From positions 1-31,748 of the forward strand of contig CAISTO010000302.1 of the NCBI GenBank assembly GCA_903888395.1: a DNA stretch of 31,748 bases, in the 5' to 3' direction. Origin of the DNA: an uncultured Bacteroidota bacterium. Its GTDB lineage: Bacteria; Bacteroidota; Bacteroidia; UKL13-3. Below, one piece after another: positions 15,041-23,178 of this stretch; within the stretch, counting starts at the first letter, position 1, and each line of letters begins with the position of its first letter. A model generated the notes under the pieces. The model was given only the letters and a program-made list of their open reading frames with translations, was not told where the DNA came from and made no database searches. The translations under genes and the position numbers were made by a program.

Positions 15041-15086
15041 CAATGTTATTGATTTTTTTTAAAATAATATATAATCAGTATCATAA
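15041..15086 (-). promoter_or_regulatory. Degenerate Crp/Fnr-type operator and -7 box of the copper-uptake group
   Basis: On the minus strand TTATGA-TACTGA-TTATAT (15086-15069) keeps 4 of 6 bases of the second half-site. It is followed by TAACATTG (15048-15041), one mismatch from TAnnTTTG. The centre-to-box distance is 36.5 bases, exactly as at the two other sites, and this supports it despite the weaker palindrome. Confidence 0.6.
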
Positions 15087-15093
15087 AAAATGC

Positions 15094-16320
15094 TTAATTA
15101 TTGTCATTTTTAGTTTTGTAGTTAATTACAAACAAAAAGAAAGCTGATAACATTAAACACAAAGCAATTGCAAACAAAATAGTATTGGCAAATGGTATTA
15201 CAGTATAACTAAACGATGCAATTCCTTGAATGGCTAAAACAAATTCATTTAAAAACACGCTTATTGCAAAGCAAATTAAAGCAATAATTCCACTTTTAGA
15301 ATGAGCAAGCAATTTGGTACTAAACAAATAAAGTAACAACATAATAGAAATAAATGCCAATAAAACCAAATGTAAATAGGCTATTACAATGGGCCTAAAT
15401 CCAAATGCCAATGTACTTACAAATGGAATAGTAGAGCCTAATTGCAATGTAAATTTTACAAAACCAGCAATGGCCACAAAGTAAATTAAAAACATCATAG
15501 TTTTTGAGAATTTACTTTGTAAATGAAGGTGGTAAAAAACACTTTTTAACAATAAAATCCAGCCAACAAACTGTGTAATAGCAGCTGCAACTACAATGAT
15601 ATAAAGCCAAATAGGAAGATGAGCCCAAAGTGTAGAAAGAAAATATGCTGGAATACAAGACCAAAACAAAAGTCCAAATATCAATTTATCGTTTTTTATT
15701 ATCACATTAAATTTATTGGCAAGGCTAGTAAATAAACCAATGCATGCAAAGAAGAACCAACCATTATATTGAAAATGTAAATAGAAATATACAGAAGCTA
15801 AATAAGGTGTTTGATGCAAGTTTTTAGTTACCATCATATATGCCAAAGCAACAGTTCCTAATGCAGAAAAAATGGCGAAAACTAAAGCGCCTTTGAACCA
15901 TTTTATAGCTTGAAAATATTGTTTAAATTGAGCAGAATGCTTAAAAAACAACTGTGTAAAAACTAAAATTACAGCTACTGAAACAGCGGAAAATACAATA
16001 GAAAAAAAGCCATATCCTTGAATAAAAAATGAAACCAACATGCCATAAGCACTTATCAAATTTAACCAAAGTAAAATATTGTATTTTTTTATTTGAAATG
16101 CTTTTAAGAAAGGTGCAAATAAACTAACTATTAACACCAAAAGTGTTTGCGTTACCCAACCTACAAAGGCAAATTGGGAATGAGCATGTTGAACATTTTT
16201 TTGGTCGAAATAGGGAAATTCAAAACCAATTTTAAACCTCATAAGTACACCTAAACTGGCAACAATAAAAAGGTTAAACAACGCAATTTTTATCCAAAAA
16301 CTGGAAGAATATCTAATCAT
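15094..16320 (-). CDS. Polytopic membrane protein resembling haem-copper oxidase subunit I
   Basis: This protein of 408 residues has about 12 hydrophobic helices. Helix-embedded histidines include QHAHSQFAFVGW (H45, H47), LHFQYNGWFF (H183), H235, YHLHLQ (H265, H267) and AYLHLVLLAF (H318). The HAHxxxxFxGW helix resembles the low-spin haem His helix of subunit I of cytochrome oxidases/NO reductases and of NnrS-type haem-copper proteins. The usual HxxxxY/HH CuB signature is not evident, so oxidase activity is doubtful. The ATG overlaps the stop of the Crp/Fnr gene by one base, indicating translational coupling. A sensory, haem-binding or nitrogen-oxide-stress role is inference from this pairing. 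The family is only distantly recognised. Confidence 0.7.
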   Translation of the reverse strand: MIRYSSSFWIKIALFNLFIVASLGVLMRFKIGFEFPYFDQKNVQHAHSQFAFVGWVTQTLLVLIVSLFAPFLKAFQIKKYNILLWLNLISAYGMLVSFFIQGYGFFSIVFSAVSVAVILVFTQLFFKHSAQFKQYFQAIKWFKGALVFAIFSALGTVALAYMMVTKNLHQTPYLASVYFYLHFQYNGWFFFACIGLFTSLANKFNVIIKNDKLIFGLLFWSCIPAYFLSTLWAHLPIWLYIIVVAAAITQFVGWILLLKSVFYHLHLQSKFSKTMMFLIYFVAIAGFVKFTLQLGSTIPFVSTLAFGFRPIVIAYLHLVLLAFISIMLLLYLFSTKLLAHSKSGIIALICFAISVFLNEFVLAIQGIASFSYTVIPFANTILFAIALCLMLSAFFLFVINYKTKNDNN

Positions 16321-16922
16321 TAAATATACAATTTTCTGTTAATAATTTGAACTTGATTTTTATTCTCCATTTTTTTAAGCGTTCTAATTACAGTTTCTAC
16401 TCTTAAACCAGTTAAATTAGCTATTTCTTGGCGCGTATGAGAAATCAATAACGGAGAAATGTGCGAATCATCTTTCTTTTTTATTGAATGTAAAAATCCT
16501 AAAATTTTCAGATCTGGAGTATTATGAATAAGTTCTCGAGCTGTAATAGATTTATTGTAAATTTTTTGAGCAAAAATTTTCAAAAAATTAAATTGAATCT
16601 TAGGATCATCTTCAATCATTTTAAAAAAACTTGCTTTAGAAAGCACCATTATTACAGAATCTTTTTGAACAATGGCTGTAGAAGGATATTTTTCGTTAAT
16701 AAACAATGGAGGTTCGCCAAATCCATTTCCATCATAAAAAATTCCTTGAATGTATTCGCTTCCATCGTTATGCAAATTAATTAATTTGACTTGACCTTCA
16801 ATTATTTGGTAGTAAAATTGTGCAATATCATCCTCAGAAAAAACAATTTGATTTTTCCTGAATTTTTTAGCAACTCCACCCCAAGTAATTAAAATGTTAA
16901 TATCAATTTGCGTATTATTCAT
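16320..16922 (-). CDS. Crp/Fnr family transcriptional regulator
   Basis: This protein of 200 residues has an N-terminal cyclic-nucleotide-binding-like beta-barrel (about 15-110), a dimerisation helix (about 110-135) and a C-terminal winged helix-turn-helix (about 158-195: SHTRQEIANLTGLRVETVIRTLKKM). The recognition helix VETVIR aligns with FNR VETISR and with CRP RETVGR, keeping the Glu (E176) and Arg (R180) that read the GA of TGA half-sites. The protein contains no cysteine at all, so it cannot hold an FNR-type Fe-S cluster. A DNR/NnrR-like sensor of NO or haem state is the likely type. It is the natural candidate to bind the TTATGA-N6-TCATAA sites nearby. It is co-translated with the downstream membrane protein. 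Confidence 0.93.
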   Translation of the reverse strand: MNNTQIDINILITWGGVAKKFRKNQIVFSEDDIAQFYYQIIEGQVKLINLHNDGSEYIQGIFYDGNGFGEPPLFINEKYPSTAIVQKDSVIMVLSKASFFKMIEDDPKIQFNFLKIFAQKIYNKSITARELIHNTPDLKILGFLHSIKKKDDSHISPLLISHTRQEIANLTGLRVETVIRTLKKMENKNQVQIINRKLYI

Positions 16923-16927
16923 TATTG

Positions 16928-16935
16928 CAATGATA
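16928..16935 (-). promoter_or_regulatory. Putative -7 box of the Crp/Fnr gene
   Basis: On the minus strand TATCATTG is one mismatch from TAnnTTTG. Only 5 bases separate it from the ATG, so transcription would start at or very near the start codon. No TTATGA-N6-TCATAA site lies at the expected distance upstream, so autoregulation by that motif is not supported. Confidence 0.4.
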
Positions 16936-17001
16936 TATATTAAAAATTCTTTACTTAGTTGATTTCTGTTTTTTCAAAATATGATGAAAGTATTATAAAA
17001 T

Positions 17002-17355
17002 CTAAAATGAATCAATTTGCGTTAAAAAGGGCTGAGCTAATTTAAATGGAGCCACATTGCAGTATGCAGCTGTTAAAACCTCCATTAATAGGTCTTTTTC
17101 TATCAATTTTAAATTTACTAAAGTCCAACCGTACTTGCCGGCTCTGTTTGGAACTGCATAAATGATGGAAGCATCAATCATGCAAAACAATGGCTGTTCT
17201 TCTAAACTTAATTTTACACAACACCTGTTTTCTTTTTGATTATGGGTAACAAATATTTTTCCTTTTATTTTATAACATAACATATTTCTATGAGGTGCAT
17301 CTGTTGTTTCTGGAAATAACAATGGAAATTCTTTAAAACTTTCATTTGAAACCAT
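17002..17355 (-). CDS. MmcQ/YjbR-like double-wing protein
   Basis: This protein of 117 residues shows the family pattern: an N-terminal PETTDAPHRNMLCYKIKGKIFVT, then ENRCCVKLSLEEQ, then AGKYGWTLVNLKLIEKDLLMEVLTAAYCNV. The GWTLVNL...LLxxLLxxAY block is typical of MmcQ/YjbR proteins, which have a CyaY-like/double-wing fold with suspected DNA binding and no established reaction. It begins 2 bases after the stop of the pentapeptide-repeat gene, so the two form an operon. Confidence 0.8.
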   Translation of the reverse strand: MVSNESFKEFPLLFPETTDAPHRNMLCYKIKGKIFVTHNQKENRCCVKLSLEEQPLFCMIDASIIYAVPNRAGKYGWTLVNLKLIEKDLLMEVLTAAYCNVAPFKLAQPFLTQIDSF

Positions 17356-17357
17356 GA

Positions 17358-17915
17358 TTATTCTATTATAATTTTATATTTATGGAGTAATCCTGAAATT
17401 CCCTCATTTGAAAATTTGGCACCTTTTACTTTGTTTAATTCTAAATCTATTCCGTAATGATATGCAGTTCTAAAATCTACTTTTTCTATCACACTTTGCT
17501 GAAAAACCGACATGGTTAAATCACATTCTAAAAACTTAGATTCTGTTAAATCACATTCCGAAAAATCTACTTCTTTGATGCTGCAATTTTTAAAAACAGT
17601 TTTCTTTATTTTTTTCTTAAAAAACGAAGCATAATCTAGTGTACAATTTTCGAAAGTAAAAGATAATAAAAAGTCTTTACAACGAGCAAAATCAAGCCCT
17701 AACAGTTTGCAGTTTTTAAACTTAGCATCAATAAAAGCTGTATTGTTTAATTTACCTAAACTAAAATCACAATTATCGAAAAAGCACGCTATAAAACTAA
17801 TGCTTGCCAAGTCGCTTTTTGAAAAATTACAGTTAATAAAATGCACAGAATCGTATTCGTTTTCAGGCATTTTAATCAATGTAAAATCAACTCCATTAAT
17901 GGTATTTTCTTGCAT
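17358..17915 (-). CDS. Pentapeptide-repeat protein
   Basis: This protein of 185 residues is built largely of A(D/N)LxX-type pentapeptides with F/L at the central position (for example CNFSKSDLASISFIACFF, CTLDYASFF, CSIKEVDFSECDLTESKF). They form a right-handed quadrilateral beta-helix. Size and pattern resemble Qnr/MfpA-like proteins, which protect gyrase by mimicking DNA, but many pentapeptide proteins have no known role and the sequence alone does not decide. It is followed after 2 bases by the MmcQ/YjbR-like gene. Confidence 0.85.
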   Translation of the reverse strand: MQENTINGVDFTLIKMPENEYDSVHFINCNFSKSDLASISFIACFFDNCDFSLGKLNNTAFIDAKFKNCKLLGLDFARCKDFLLSFTFENCTLDYASFFKKKIKKTVFKNCSIKEVDFSECDLTESKFLECDLTMSVFQQSVIEKVDFRTAYHYGIDLELNKVKGAKFSNEGISGLLHKYKIIIE

Positions 17916-17972
17916 GGTTTGTACCTGTATTTTATTTATCTCCTAAATTCAAATTTCACTAAGGCAACTACA

Positions 17973-17998
17973 AAATGATTGGTTAAGTAAAATCATTT
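17973..17998. other. Inverted repeat downstream of the hydrolase gene
   Basis: AAATGATT (17973-17980) and AATCATTT (17991-17998) can pair around a 10-base loop, with flanking AAGGC and GCCTT extending the pairing imperfectly. It lies between the hydrolase stop and the pentapeptide gene start, so it may be a weak terminator. The T-tract is poor. Confidence 0.4.
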
Positions 17999-18022
17999 CA
18001 CCAAGCCTTATTGCCTATTCAT

Positions 18023-19369
18023 TTATTTCCTTGGCTGTGCTTTTATCCAATTTGCAATATCATCAATTACATAGTCTGGCACATTGCTTCTGATAGCATA
18101 TTCTTCTGGGGTTGATTTTCCTTCACCTTCCAAAAACATATGATTCAGTTTTTGAAAAGATAAAAACTGGTAGTTTGTATTGTCCTTCAATGTTGATTTC
18201 CAATTTAAATATTCTGAAAAGGGAACTTGATAATCACGTTCACCTTGTAAAACTAAAACAGGTTTTTTATTCTTTTTAGCCAATGAAATTATGTTTAATT
18301 TGTTCAAATAATTCCAATAACTAAAAGGGTACATGGAAGGTAAACTATCATTGGGAAAGGTGTTTGGTAAATTCAATATTTTAGCATGAATAGCTTGAAC
18401 CACCATGTTGTCAAAAACAGCTGAATCAGATTTGGTTTTTGCTTGAAGTGGTTTTAAATATTCAAGCTGGTAAAGCATTAAATCTTGTAAGCTAGTATAA
18501 TTTCCTGCAACCATAATTGCACCCGCTACTTTTTTATTTTGTTTTAAAAACAAGGGCATTAAACCCGCACCTTGACTATGTCCCATTAAGTAAATTCTTT
18601 TTGGATCAATTGCATTTTTTTTACTTACTTTATTTACCAATTCCTTCAAATCAGCTAAATATTCTTGTTCAATGGTATAATAATTTCCATTTTTATGCTG
18701 TTCCATTATTTTACCAAAATAAGTCTTGGTTCTTTTATCGAACCTCAATGTTGCAATTCCTTTACTAGCTAACCCCCAAGCAAAATCCTTGTAAATTTTA
18801 TTTGGCCCAATGGTCGCATCTTTATCTATTGGTCCGCTTCCTCCAATAATAATTACGCAAGGATATTTTTTTTCTTGAATGGGTACAGTTAGAATTGCTT
18901 CGTTTTCAAATCCCAGTGGACCAAAAGGAATTTTTATTTCGTAGAAACCAAAAGTATTTACATAAGCAGGAATATTATACATTGGTTCAGCATCTACAAC
19001 GTAAATTCCACTAATTTGCCATTTTAAATTAAAGGATAAACGCAGTCCAACTGATCCATTTTTGAATTTCAATTTAGTAGTTGTAGCATGAAAAGTATCT
19101 AAATAACTATACCTAGTGGCACCAACTTCATTCAAATCGCCATTAACAGCCGCTAAACTTTCCCAAATACTTTGAAGTCTTTCAGTAGTTATTTTTCTTT
19201 GAATAATTTCATCACAAAAAGAATAAGCTTTATCAAATTGTTCTGATTTAAATAAATCAATAATTTCAATTGCTTTTTGAACAGCCATCGTCTCATTTTT
19301 TTGAGCAATTGCAGTTGTAAAGAAGAATGAAAGTACAAGAACAACCAAATACTTTGTATAGATTTTCAT
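18023..19369 (-). CDS. Exported alpha/beta hydrolase with N-terminal DUF3887-like domain
   Basis: This protein of 448 residues has a signal peptide (to about 22), an N-terminal helical/beta domain of the DUF3887 kind (about 28-125) and an alpha/beta hydrolase domain (about 140-448). The nucleophile elbow is GHSQGA (S265). The likely acid is D379 in GERDYQVP and the likely base is H410 in LNHMF. GGSGP (176-180) is the oxyanion loop. The fold is that of dipeptidyl-peptidase/acyl-esterase-like serine hydrolases acting outside the cytoplasm; the substrate is unknown. It is the last gene of a three-gene group, starting 9 bases after the DUF6427-like gene. Confidence 0.87.
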   Translation of the reverse strand: MKIYTKYLVVLVLSFFFTTAIAQKNETMAVQKAIEIIDLFKSEQFDKAYSFCDEIIQRKITTERLQSIWESLAAVNGDLNEVGATRYSYLDTFHATTTKLKFKNGSVGLRLSFNLKWQISGIYVVDAEPMYNIPAYVNTFGFYEIKIPFGPLGFENEAILTVPIQEKKYPCVIIIGGSGPIDKDATIGPNKIYKDFAWGLASKGIATLRFDKRTKTYFGKIMEQHKNGNYYTIEQEYLADLKELVNKVSKKNAIDPKRIYLMGHSQGAGLMPLFLKQNKKVAGAIMVAGNYTSLQDLMLYQLEYLKPLQAKTKSDSAVFDNMVVQAIHAKILNLPNTFPNDSLPSMYPFSYWNYLNKLNIISLAKKNKKPVLVLQGERDYQVPFSEYLNWKSTLKDNTNYQFLSFQKLNHMFLEGEGKSTPEEYAIRSNVPDYVIDDIANWIKAQPRK

Positions 19370-19378
19370 AAATAATTT

Positions 19379-20362
19379 TTAAATAAAATATTGGAAAATA
19401 ACAGCAGTAATTACTAATGATAAAAACATGATTTCTTTTAAAATTACAAGTTTTTTACTCATAAAATAATTAGCCATTACAATACTTACCGGAACAGATA
19501 AATAACAAACTGCAAATACCACATTATGGTCTTCAATTAATGCTAGAAGCACTGATATTACTATGTACAATACTAATGTAATTAGTATTCTTCGTGTTTT
19601 TACTTTATTCTTAAAATAATTTAACTGAAGTGAAATTCCTGAGGCAAATACAATGAATGATATTAAAAACCAAGGAATTATTTTATTCCAATTGATGCTA
19701 ATACTATTTAAGTAATTTCTATTCAAACTATTATTGATAATGATAAATAAATCGTTCAAATTATCCATCATAAAAAATAAAACTCCAAGTAAATAAATGG
19801 GTAATATAATTCCAAAAATACTGGCTAAAATGAAACGAATATTGAAGTATGTCATTAATATTACACTGATTAAAATAAAAGGCAAATAAATTAATGTATC
19901 ATAGTTAAAAAGCACCGCCATTCCTAAGTACAAACCGCTGTCGAGAACAATGTATAAAGGTTTCTCGGATTCGTATAAGTTACAAAGCCTTTGAAACATA
20001 AGAATAATAAATAAGTTAGCAATAAGCTGTGGACTTAAAAACATTTGTTGCGGATAAAAACTATTAATCAACACAAAAAGTAAAGCAGGTAAAAAACTAT
20101 CTTTCATTAATATTGTATGTTTTACAACTAAATGATTGACCATCCATGCTTGCAGTAAAACCAAAAAACTTGCTGATACAGCACTAAAAAAATAATAATC
20201 TTCAAAAGTACTAACCCAATTAAATATAAATTGAGCTAAAGGGGCATTAATATTTAAATCAATTGGAATGATTCGAAGAAAAGGCATTAATCGTATTAGA
20301 ACTGTAAATACAATTAAAAATACGTATGCGAATATGCTGTTGTTTCTAAATAAGTTTAACAA
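19379..20362 (-). CDS. DUF6427-like polytopic membrane protein
   Basis: This protein of 327 residues starts at a TTG and has about 8-10 hydrophobic helices. The charged loops are few and short (NNSIFAYVFLIVFTVLIRLMPF at the start; NLYESEKPLYIVLDSG in the middle). It resembles the Bacteroidetes-restricted DUF6427 membrane family, whose function is not known. It sits 11 bases downstream of the exported 490-residue protein and 9 bases upstream of the hydrolase gene, so the three are likely one operon. No catalytic residues were seen. Confidence 0.65.
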   Translation of the reverse strand: MLNLFRNNSIFAYVFLIVFTVLIRLMPFLRIIPIDLNINAPLAQFIFNWVSTFEDYYFFSAVSASFLVLLQAWMVNHLVVKHTILMKDSFLPALLFVLINSFYPQQMFLSPQLIANLFIILMFQRLCNLYESEKPLYIVLDSGLYLGMAVLFNYDTLIYLPFILISVILMTYFNIRFILASIFGIILPIYLLGVLFFMMDNLNDLFIIINNSLNRNYLNSISINWNKIIPWFLISFIVFASGISLQLNYFKNKVKTRRILITLVLYIVISVLLALIEDHNVVFAVCYLSVPVSIVMANYFMSKKLVILKEIMFLSLVITAVIFQYFI

Positions 20363-20373
20363 TGTAGTGGTGC

Positions 20374-21846
20374 TTAAAAAGTAATACGCATCAAAGTAAA
20401 TCGTTTGTCACGAATGGTGCAAGCCAAAAGTGAATTTGCTGAAATTTGCTTACAATCGGTAGGAATAACTAAAACGCTTGCATTGATGGCTTTTACCAAA
20501 ATTTTATTCTCACTTTTACCTTTTACGTTAAATTTATTCATCAAAACATCACCTTCTTGATTTACATCTGCATTATAAATTGTGTGAATTGCATCGTTAT
20601 TTACAAAACAAGAAATGGATGAATAATAGCCGCCATCACTTACAGATTGCTGTTCTTTGTTAATTACATCGCCAATTTCAAGGGAACCATCAGTTTTGAT
20701 ACTTAACAACAATACATCGTTATAATTATATACAACTCGGGTATTTGTTTGAGGAAATCCATTAACGTAATAAGTATATGATTGCCTTGTAATAAAATAT
20801 TTTTCGGAAATTAGAAAAACCCCGCCATCACTTCTTGGAATTATTTTACGAATATAAATGTCGTTTAAATCCATGGTTTTACTAAACGATATTTTTTCTT
20901 TTAGTAATTTCAATGCAATTGAATCAATTACATTTACTTGAACAGCAGTAGTTTTTAAATCAATGGTTTGATAAAAATATCCACTATTATTTATTTCATC
21001 TTCTATGGCATAAAAGCCAATTATATTTACTTGTTTTGAAATGTTATTGATTACAAATCCTAAATCATCAATTTCTATTCCTGGCTTTGAAATGTCGTAT
21101 TCTAACATATTATCATTTGCTTTATAAAAAACATATAAAACAAATTTCCTGTTTTCATTTTTCTTTTTCTTTTTTCCCGATTTAGGAAAATCAAGCAGCG
21201 TAAAAAAATTTCCTTCATTGTCTATATCACATTTGGTAGCGCCAATGTCATTTAATACTTCATTTATTTCAAAAGTTTTGGCGTAAATTGGAAATAAATT
21301 TTCATCAAAACCATATAAATACAAAGCAGCTTTTTCTGTATCATTTTGACTAGCCTTGCCAATAAAACTTAAACTAAAAAACTTTTTATTGATGCTATTA
21401 TTGATTGTTAAATCAATATTTTCATTTAACAATAACTCATCAATTGATGCTAAAAGCACCATTCCACCATTTTGGTTTAAGTTCAAATCAAGTTTAGTAA
21501 CTAAAAAATCAATTTTATTTGTTGCAGTATTTTTAGCCGAAATGAAAACATATATTTGTTGATTAATTAGCAGTACTTTTTCAATAAATGCTGGAATAGT
21601 TAAAGGAATATCTTTACTTGTTTCAAGGGAAAGTTTATTGTTAAATTTCTCGATTAATACATTTTTCTTAAAATTAATATCGCGGCACCTAATAATAAAT
21701 GTACCCATTTCATTGCTACCAATAATTTGAGTATAACTGTTTTTATTTTTTACTTTTACGGGTTGTCCAAACTCTATTATTTGAGCATTTACCTGCACTG
21801 AAAAAATAAAAATAATAAAAATGCTTAGCAGCTTACGTTTATACAT
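20374..21846 (-). CDS. Exported protein of unknown function
   Basis: This protein of 490 residues has a clear signal peptide (MYKRKLLSIFIIFIFSVQVNA). The remainder is beta-rich with recurring short strands and turns such as 'LDFPKSGKKKKKNENRKFVLYV' and 'SDGGVFLISEKYFITRQSYTY', similar in style to beta-propeller-like exported proteins of Bacteroidetes. No named domain is recognised. It is the first gene of the group with the DUF6427-like and hydrolase genes. It diverges from hflX, with only 69 bases between the two starts; CAAATTAA at 21873-21880 could be its -7 box read on the minus strand (TTAATTTG). Confidence 0.7.
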   Translation of the reverse strand: MYKRKLLSIFIIFIFSVQVNAQIIEFGQPVKVKNKNSYTQIIGSNEMGTFIIRCRDINFKKNVLIEKFNNKLSLETSKDIPLTIPAFIEKVLLINQQIYVFISAKNTATNKIDFLVTKLDLNLNQNGGMVLLASIDELLLNENIDLTINNSINKKFFSLSFIGKASQNDTEKAALYLYGFDENLFPIYAKTFEINEVLNDIGATKCDIDNEGNFFTLLDFPKSGKKKKKNENRKFVLYVFYKANDNMLEYDISKPGIEIDDLGFVINNISKQVNIIGFYAIEDEINNSGYFYQTIDLKTTAVQVNVIDSIALKLLKEKISFSKTMDLNDIYIRKIIPRSDGGVFLISEKYFITRQSYTYYVNGFPQTNTRVVYNYNDVLLLSIKTDGSLEIGDVINKEQQSVSDGGYYSSISCFVNNDAIHTIYNADVNQEGDVLMNKFNVKGKSENKILVKAINASVLVIPTDCKQISANSLLACTIRDKRFTLMRITF

Positions 21847-21915
21847 TATTTTGCGACCTTTAAATAGAGTTGCAAATTAACAAAATAGCTCGTTTTAAAA
21901 ATGAAGAATATTTAA

Positions 21916-23070
21916 ATGGCAAAAAAAATATATGATACAGCAAAACCGCAGGAACGTGCAGTTTTGGTGGGAGTTGTTACTCCTGGTATGAAAATTGAAA
22001 AATCGCAAGAGTATATTGACGAGTTAGAATTTTTAGCTCAAACGGCAGGTGCAGTGGTTGAAAAACAGTTTTTACAACGATTACCTCACCCTAGCTCTCG
22101 TACTTATGTAGGTGAAGGAAAACTAGCCGAAATATTAGAATATGTTACCGTTAGAGAAATTGATATTGTAATTTTTGACGATGAACTCAGTCCTTCGCAA
22201 TTGCGAAATATTCAAAATGAATTGAAGGTAAAAATTTTGGATAGAAGTAATTTAATTCTCGATATTTTTGCCAATAGGGCTACCACGGCTCAGGCTAAAT
22301 ATCAGGTAGAATTGGCGCAAGCACAATATTTATTACCTCGTTTAACTAGAATGTGGACGCATTTAACCAAACAAAAAGGTGGAATTGGAATGCGTGGACC
22401 AGGGGAAACTGAAATAGAAACTGATAGACGCTTGCTTCGTGAAGAAATTAGCAAACTAAAAGAACGTTTAAAGCAAATTGACAAACAATCAGCTACACGC
22501 AGGCAAAACCGTGATGAAAAAAAACGTGTAGCTTTGGTTGGTTACACCAATGTTGGAAAATCAACCATCATGAATTTATTGAGTAAAAGCGAAGTTTTGG
22601 TGGAAAATAAATTATTTGCCACTTTAGACAGTACCGTTCGAAAAGTAGTTTTTGAAAATGTTCCTTTTTTACTAAGTGACACCGTTGGGTTTATCAGAAA
22701 ATTGCCACATCAATTAATCGAAAGTTTTAAATCGACTTTAGATGAAGTGCGTGAAGCTGACTTATTACTGCATGTAGTTGATATTAGCCACGAGAATTTT
22801 GAGGAGCAATTAAATTTAGTAAACAGCACCTTATTAGAAATTGGTGCAAGTAATAAAAAGCAATTGCTTATTTTTAATAAAATAGACCAACTTAAAGAAC
22901 CATTGGAGCCAGACGATCCGTTTGGCGAGGAAACAGAACATTTAACATATATAGAAAAACTAAAAAATACTTGGATGGCCAAAGAAAACGGACAAGTAAT
23001 TTTTATTTCAGCTACTAAAAAAGTAAATATTGAGGAGCTAAGAACTAAAATTATAGCTGCCATTAGATAA
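21916..23070 (+). CDS. hflX: GTPase HflX, ribosome-associated
   Basis: HflX is a GTPase that binds the 50S subunit and splits stalled or stress-arrested 70S ribosomes. This protein has 384 residues. The N-terminal HflX domain (about 10-195) ends with the conserved GPGETEIETDRRLLREEI (about 161-178) and a coiled-coil helix. The G domain carries G1 GYTNVGKS (209-216), G3 DTVGF (255-259) with IRKLPHQLIESF, and G4 NKID (321-324). Length and motifs are complete. It is transcribed alone and followed by a strong terminator. Confidence 0.96.
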   Translation: MAKKIYDTAKPQERAVLVGVVTPGMKIEKSQEYIDELEFLAQTAGAVVEKQFLQRLPHPSSRTYVGEGKLAEILEYVTVREIDIVIFDDELSPSQLRNIQNELKVKILDRSNLILDIFANRATTAQAKYQVELAQAQYLLPRLTRMWTHLTKQKGGIGMRGPGETEIETDRRLLREEISKLKERLKQIDKQSATRRQNRDEKKRVALVGYTNVGKSTIMNLLSKSEVLVENKLFATLDSTVRKVVFENVPFLLSDTVGFIRKLPHQLIESFKSTLDEVREADLLLHVVDISHENFEEQLNLVNSTLLEIGASNKKQLLIFNKIDQLKEPLEPDDPFGEETEHLTYIEKLKNTWMAKENGQVIFISATKKVNIEELRTKIIAAIR

Positions 23071-23092
23071 TAAATTTAAAGTTTATTCCAAC

Positions 23093-23124
23093 AAAAAAGC
23101 CCGAATTCACATTCGGGCTTTTTG
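23093..23124. terminator. Bidirectional terminator, hflX / DEAD-box helicase
   Basis: AAAAAGCCCGAAT (23094-23106) pairs perfectly with ATTCGGGCTTTTT (23111-23123) around TCAC. It lies between converging hflX and helicase genes. Confidence 0.92.
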
Positions 23125-23148
23125 TATTGTTATGATTAATTATTAGCT

Positions 23149-23176
23149 ATCAACTGACAACTATCAACTGACAACT
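23149..23176 (-). repeat. 14-bp tandem repeat after helicase stop
   Basis: Two identical units ATCAACTGACAACT (23149-23162 and 23163-23176) are the reverse complement of the unit seen after pdhB. Read along the helicase gene, the array begins three bases after the TAG stop. Confidence 0.85.
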
Positions 23177-23178
23177 AA

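Noticed and set aside
16956..16996. Possible autoregulatory operator ahead of the Crp/Fnr gene
   Set aside because: A TATGA is present near 16980, but the opposite half-site matches poorly and the distance to the -7 box is wrong.
17973..17998. Possible fourth Crp/Fnr-type operator before the pentapeptide-repeat gene
   Set aside because: The ATGA and TCAT elements are 14 bases apart instead of 6, so the site does not match the other three.
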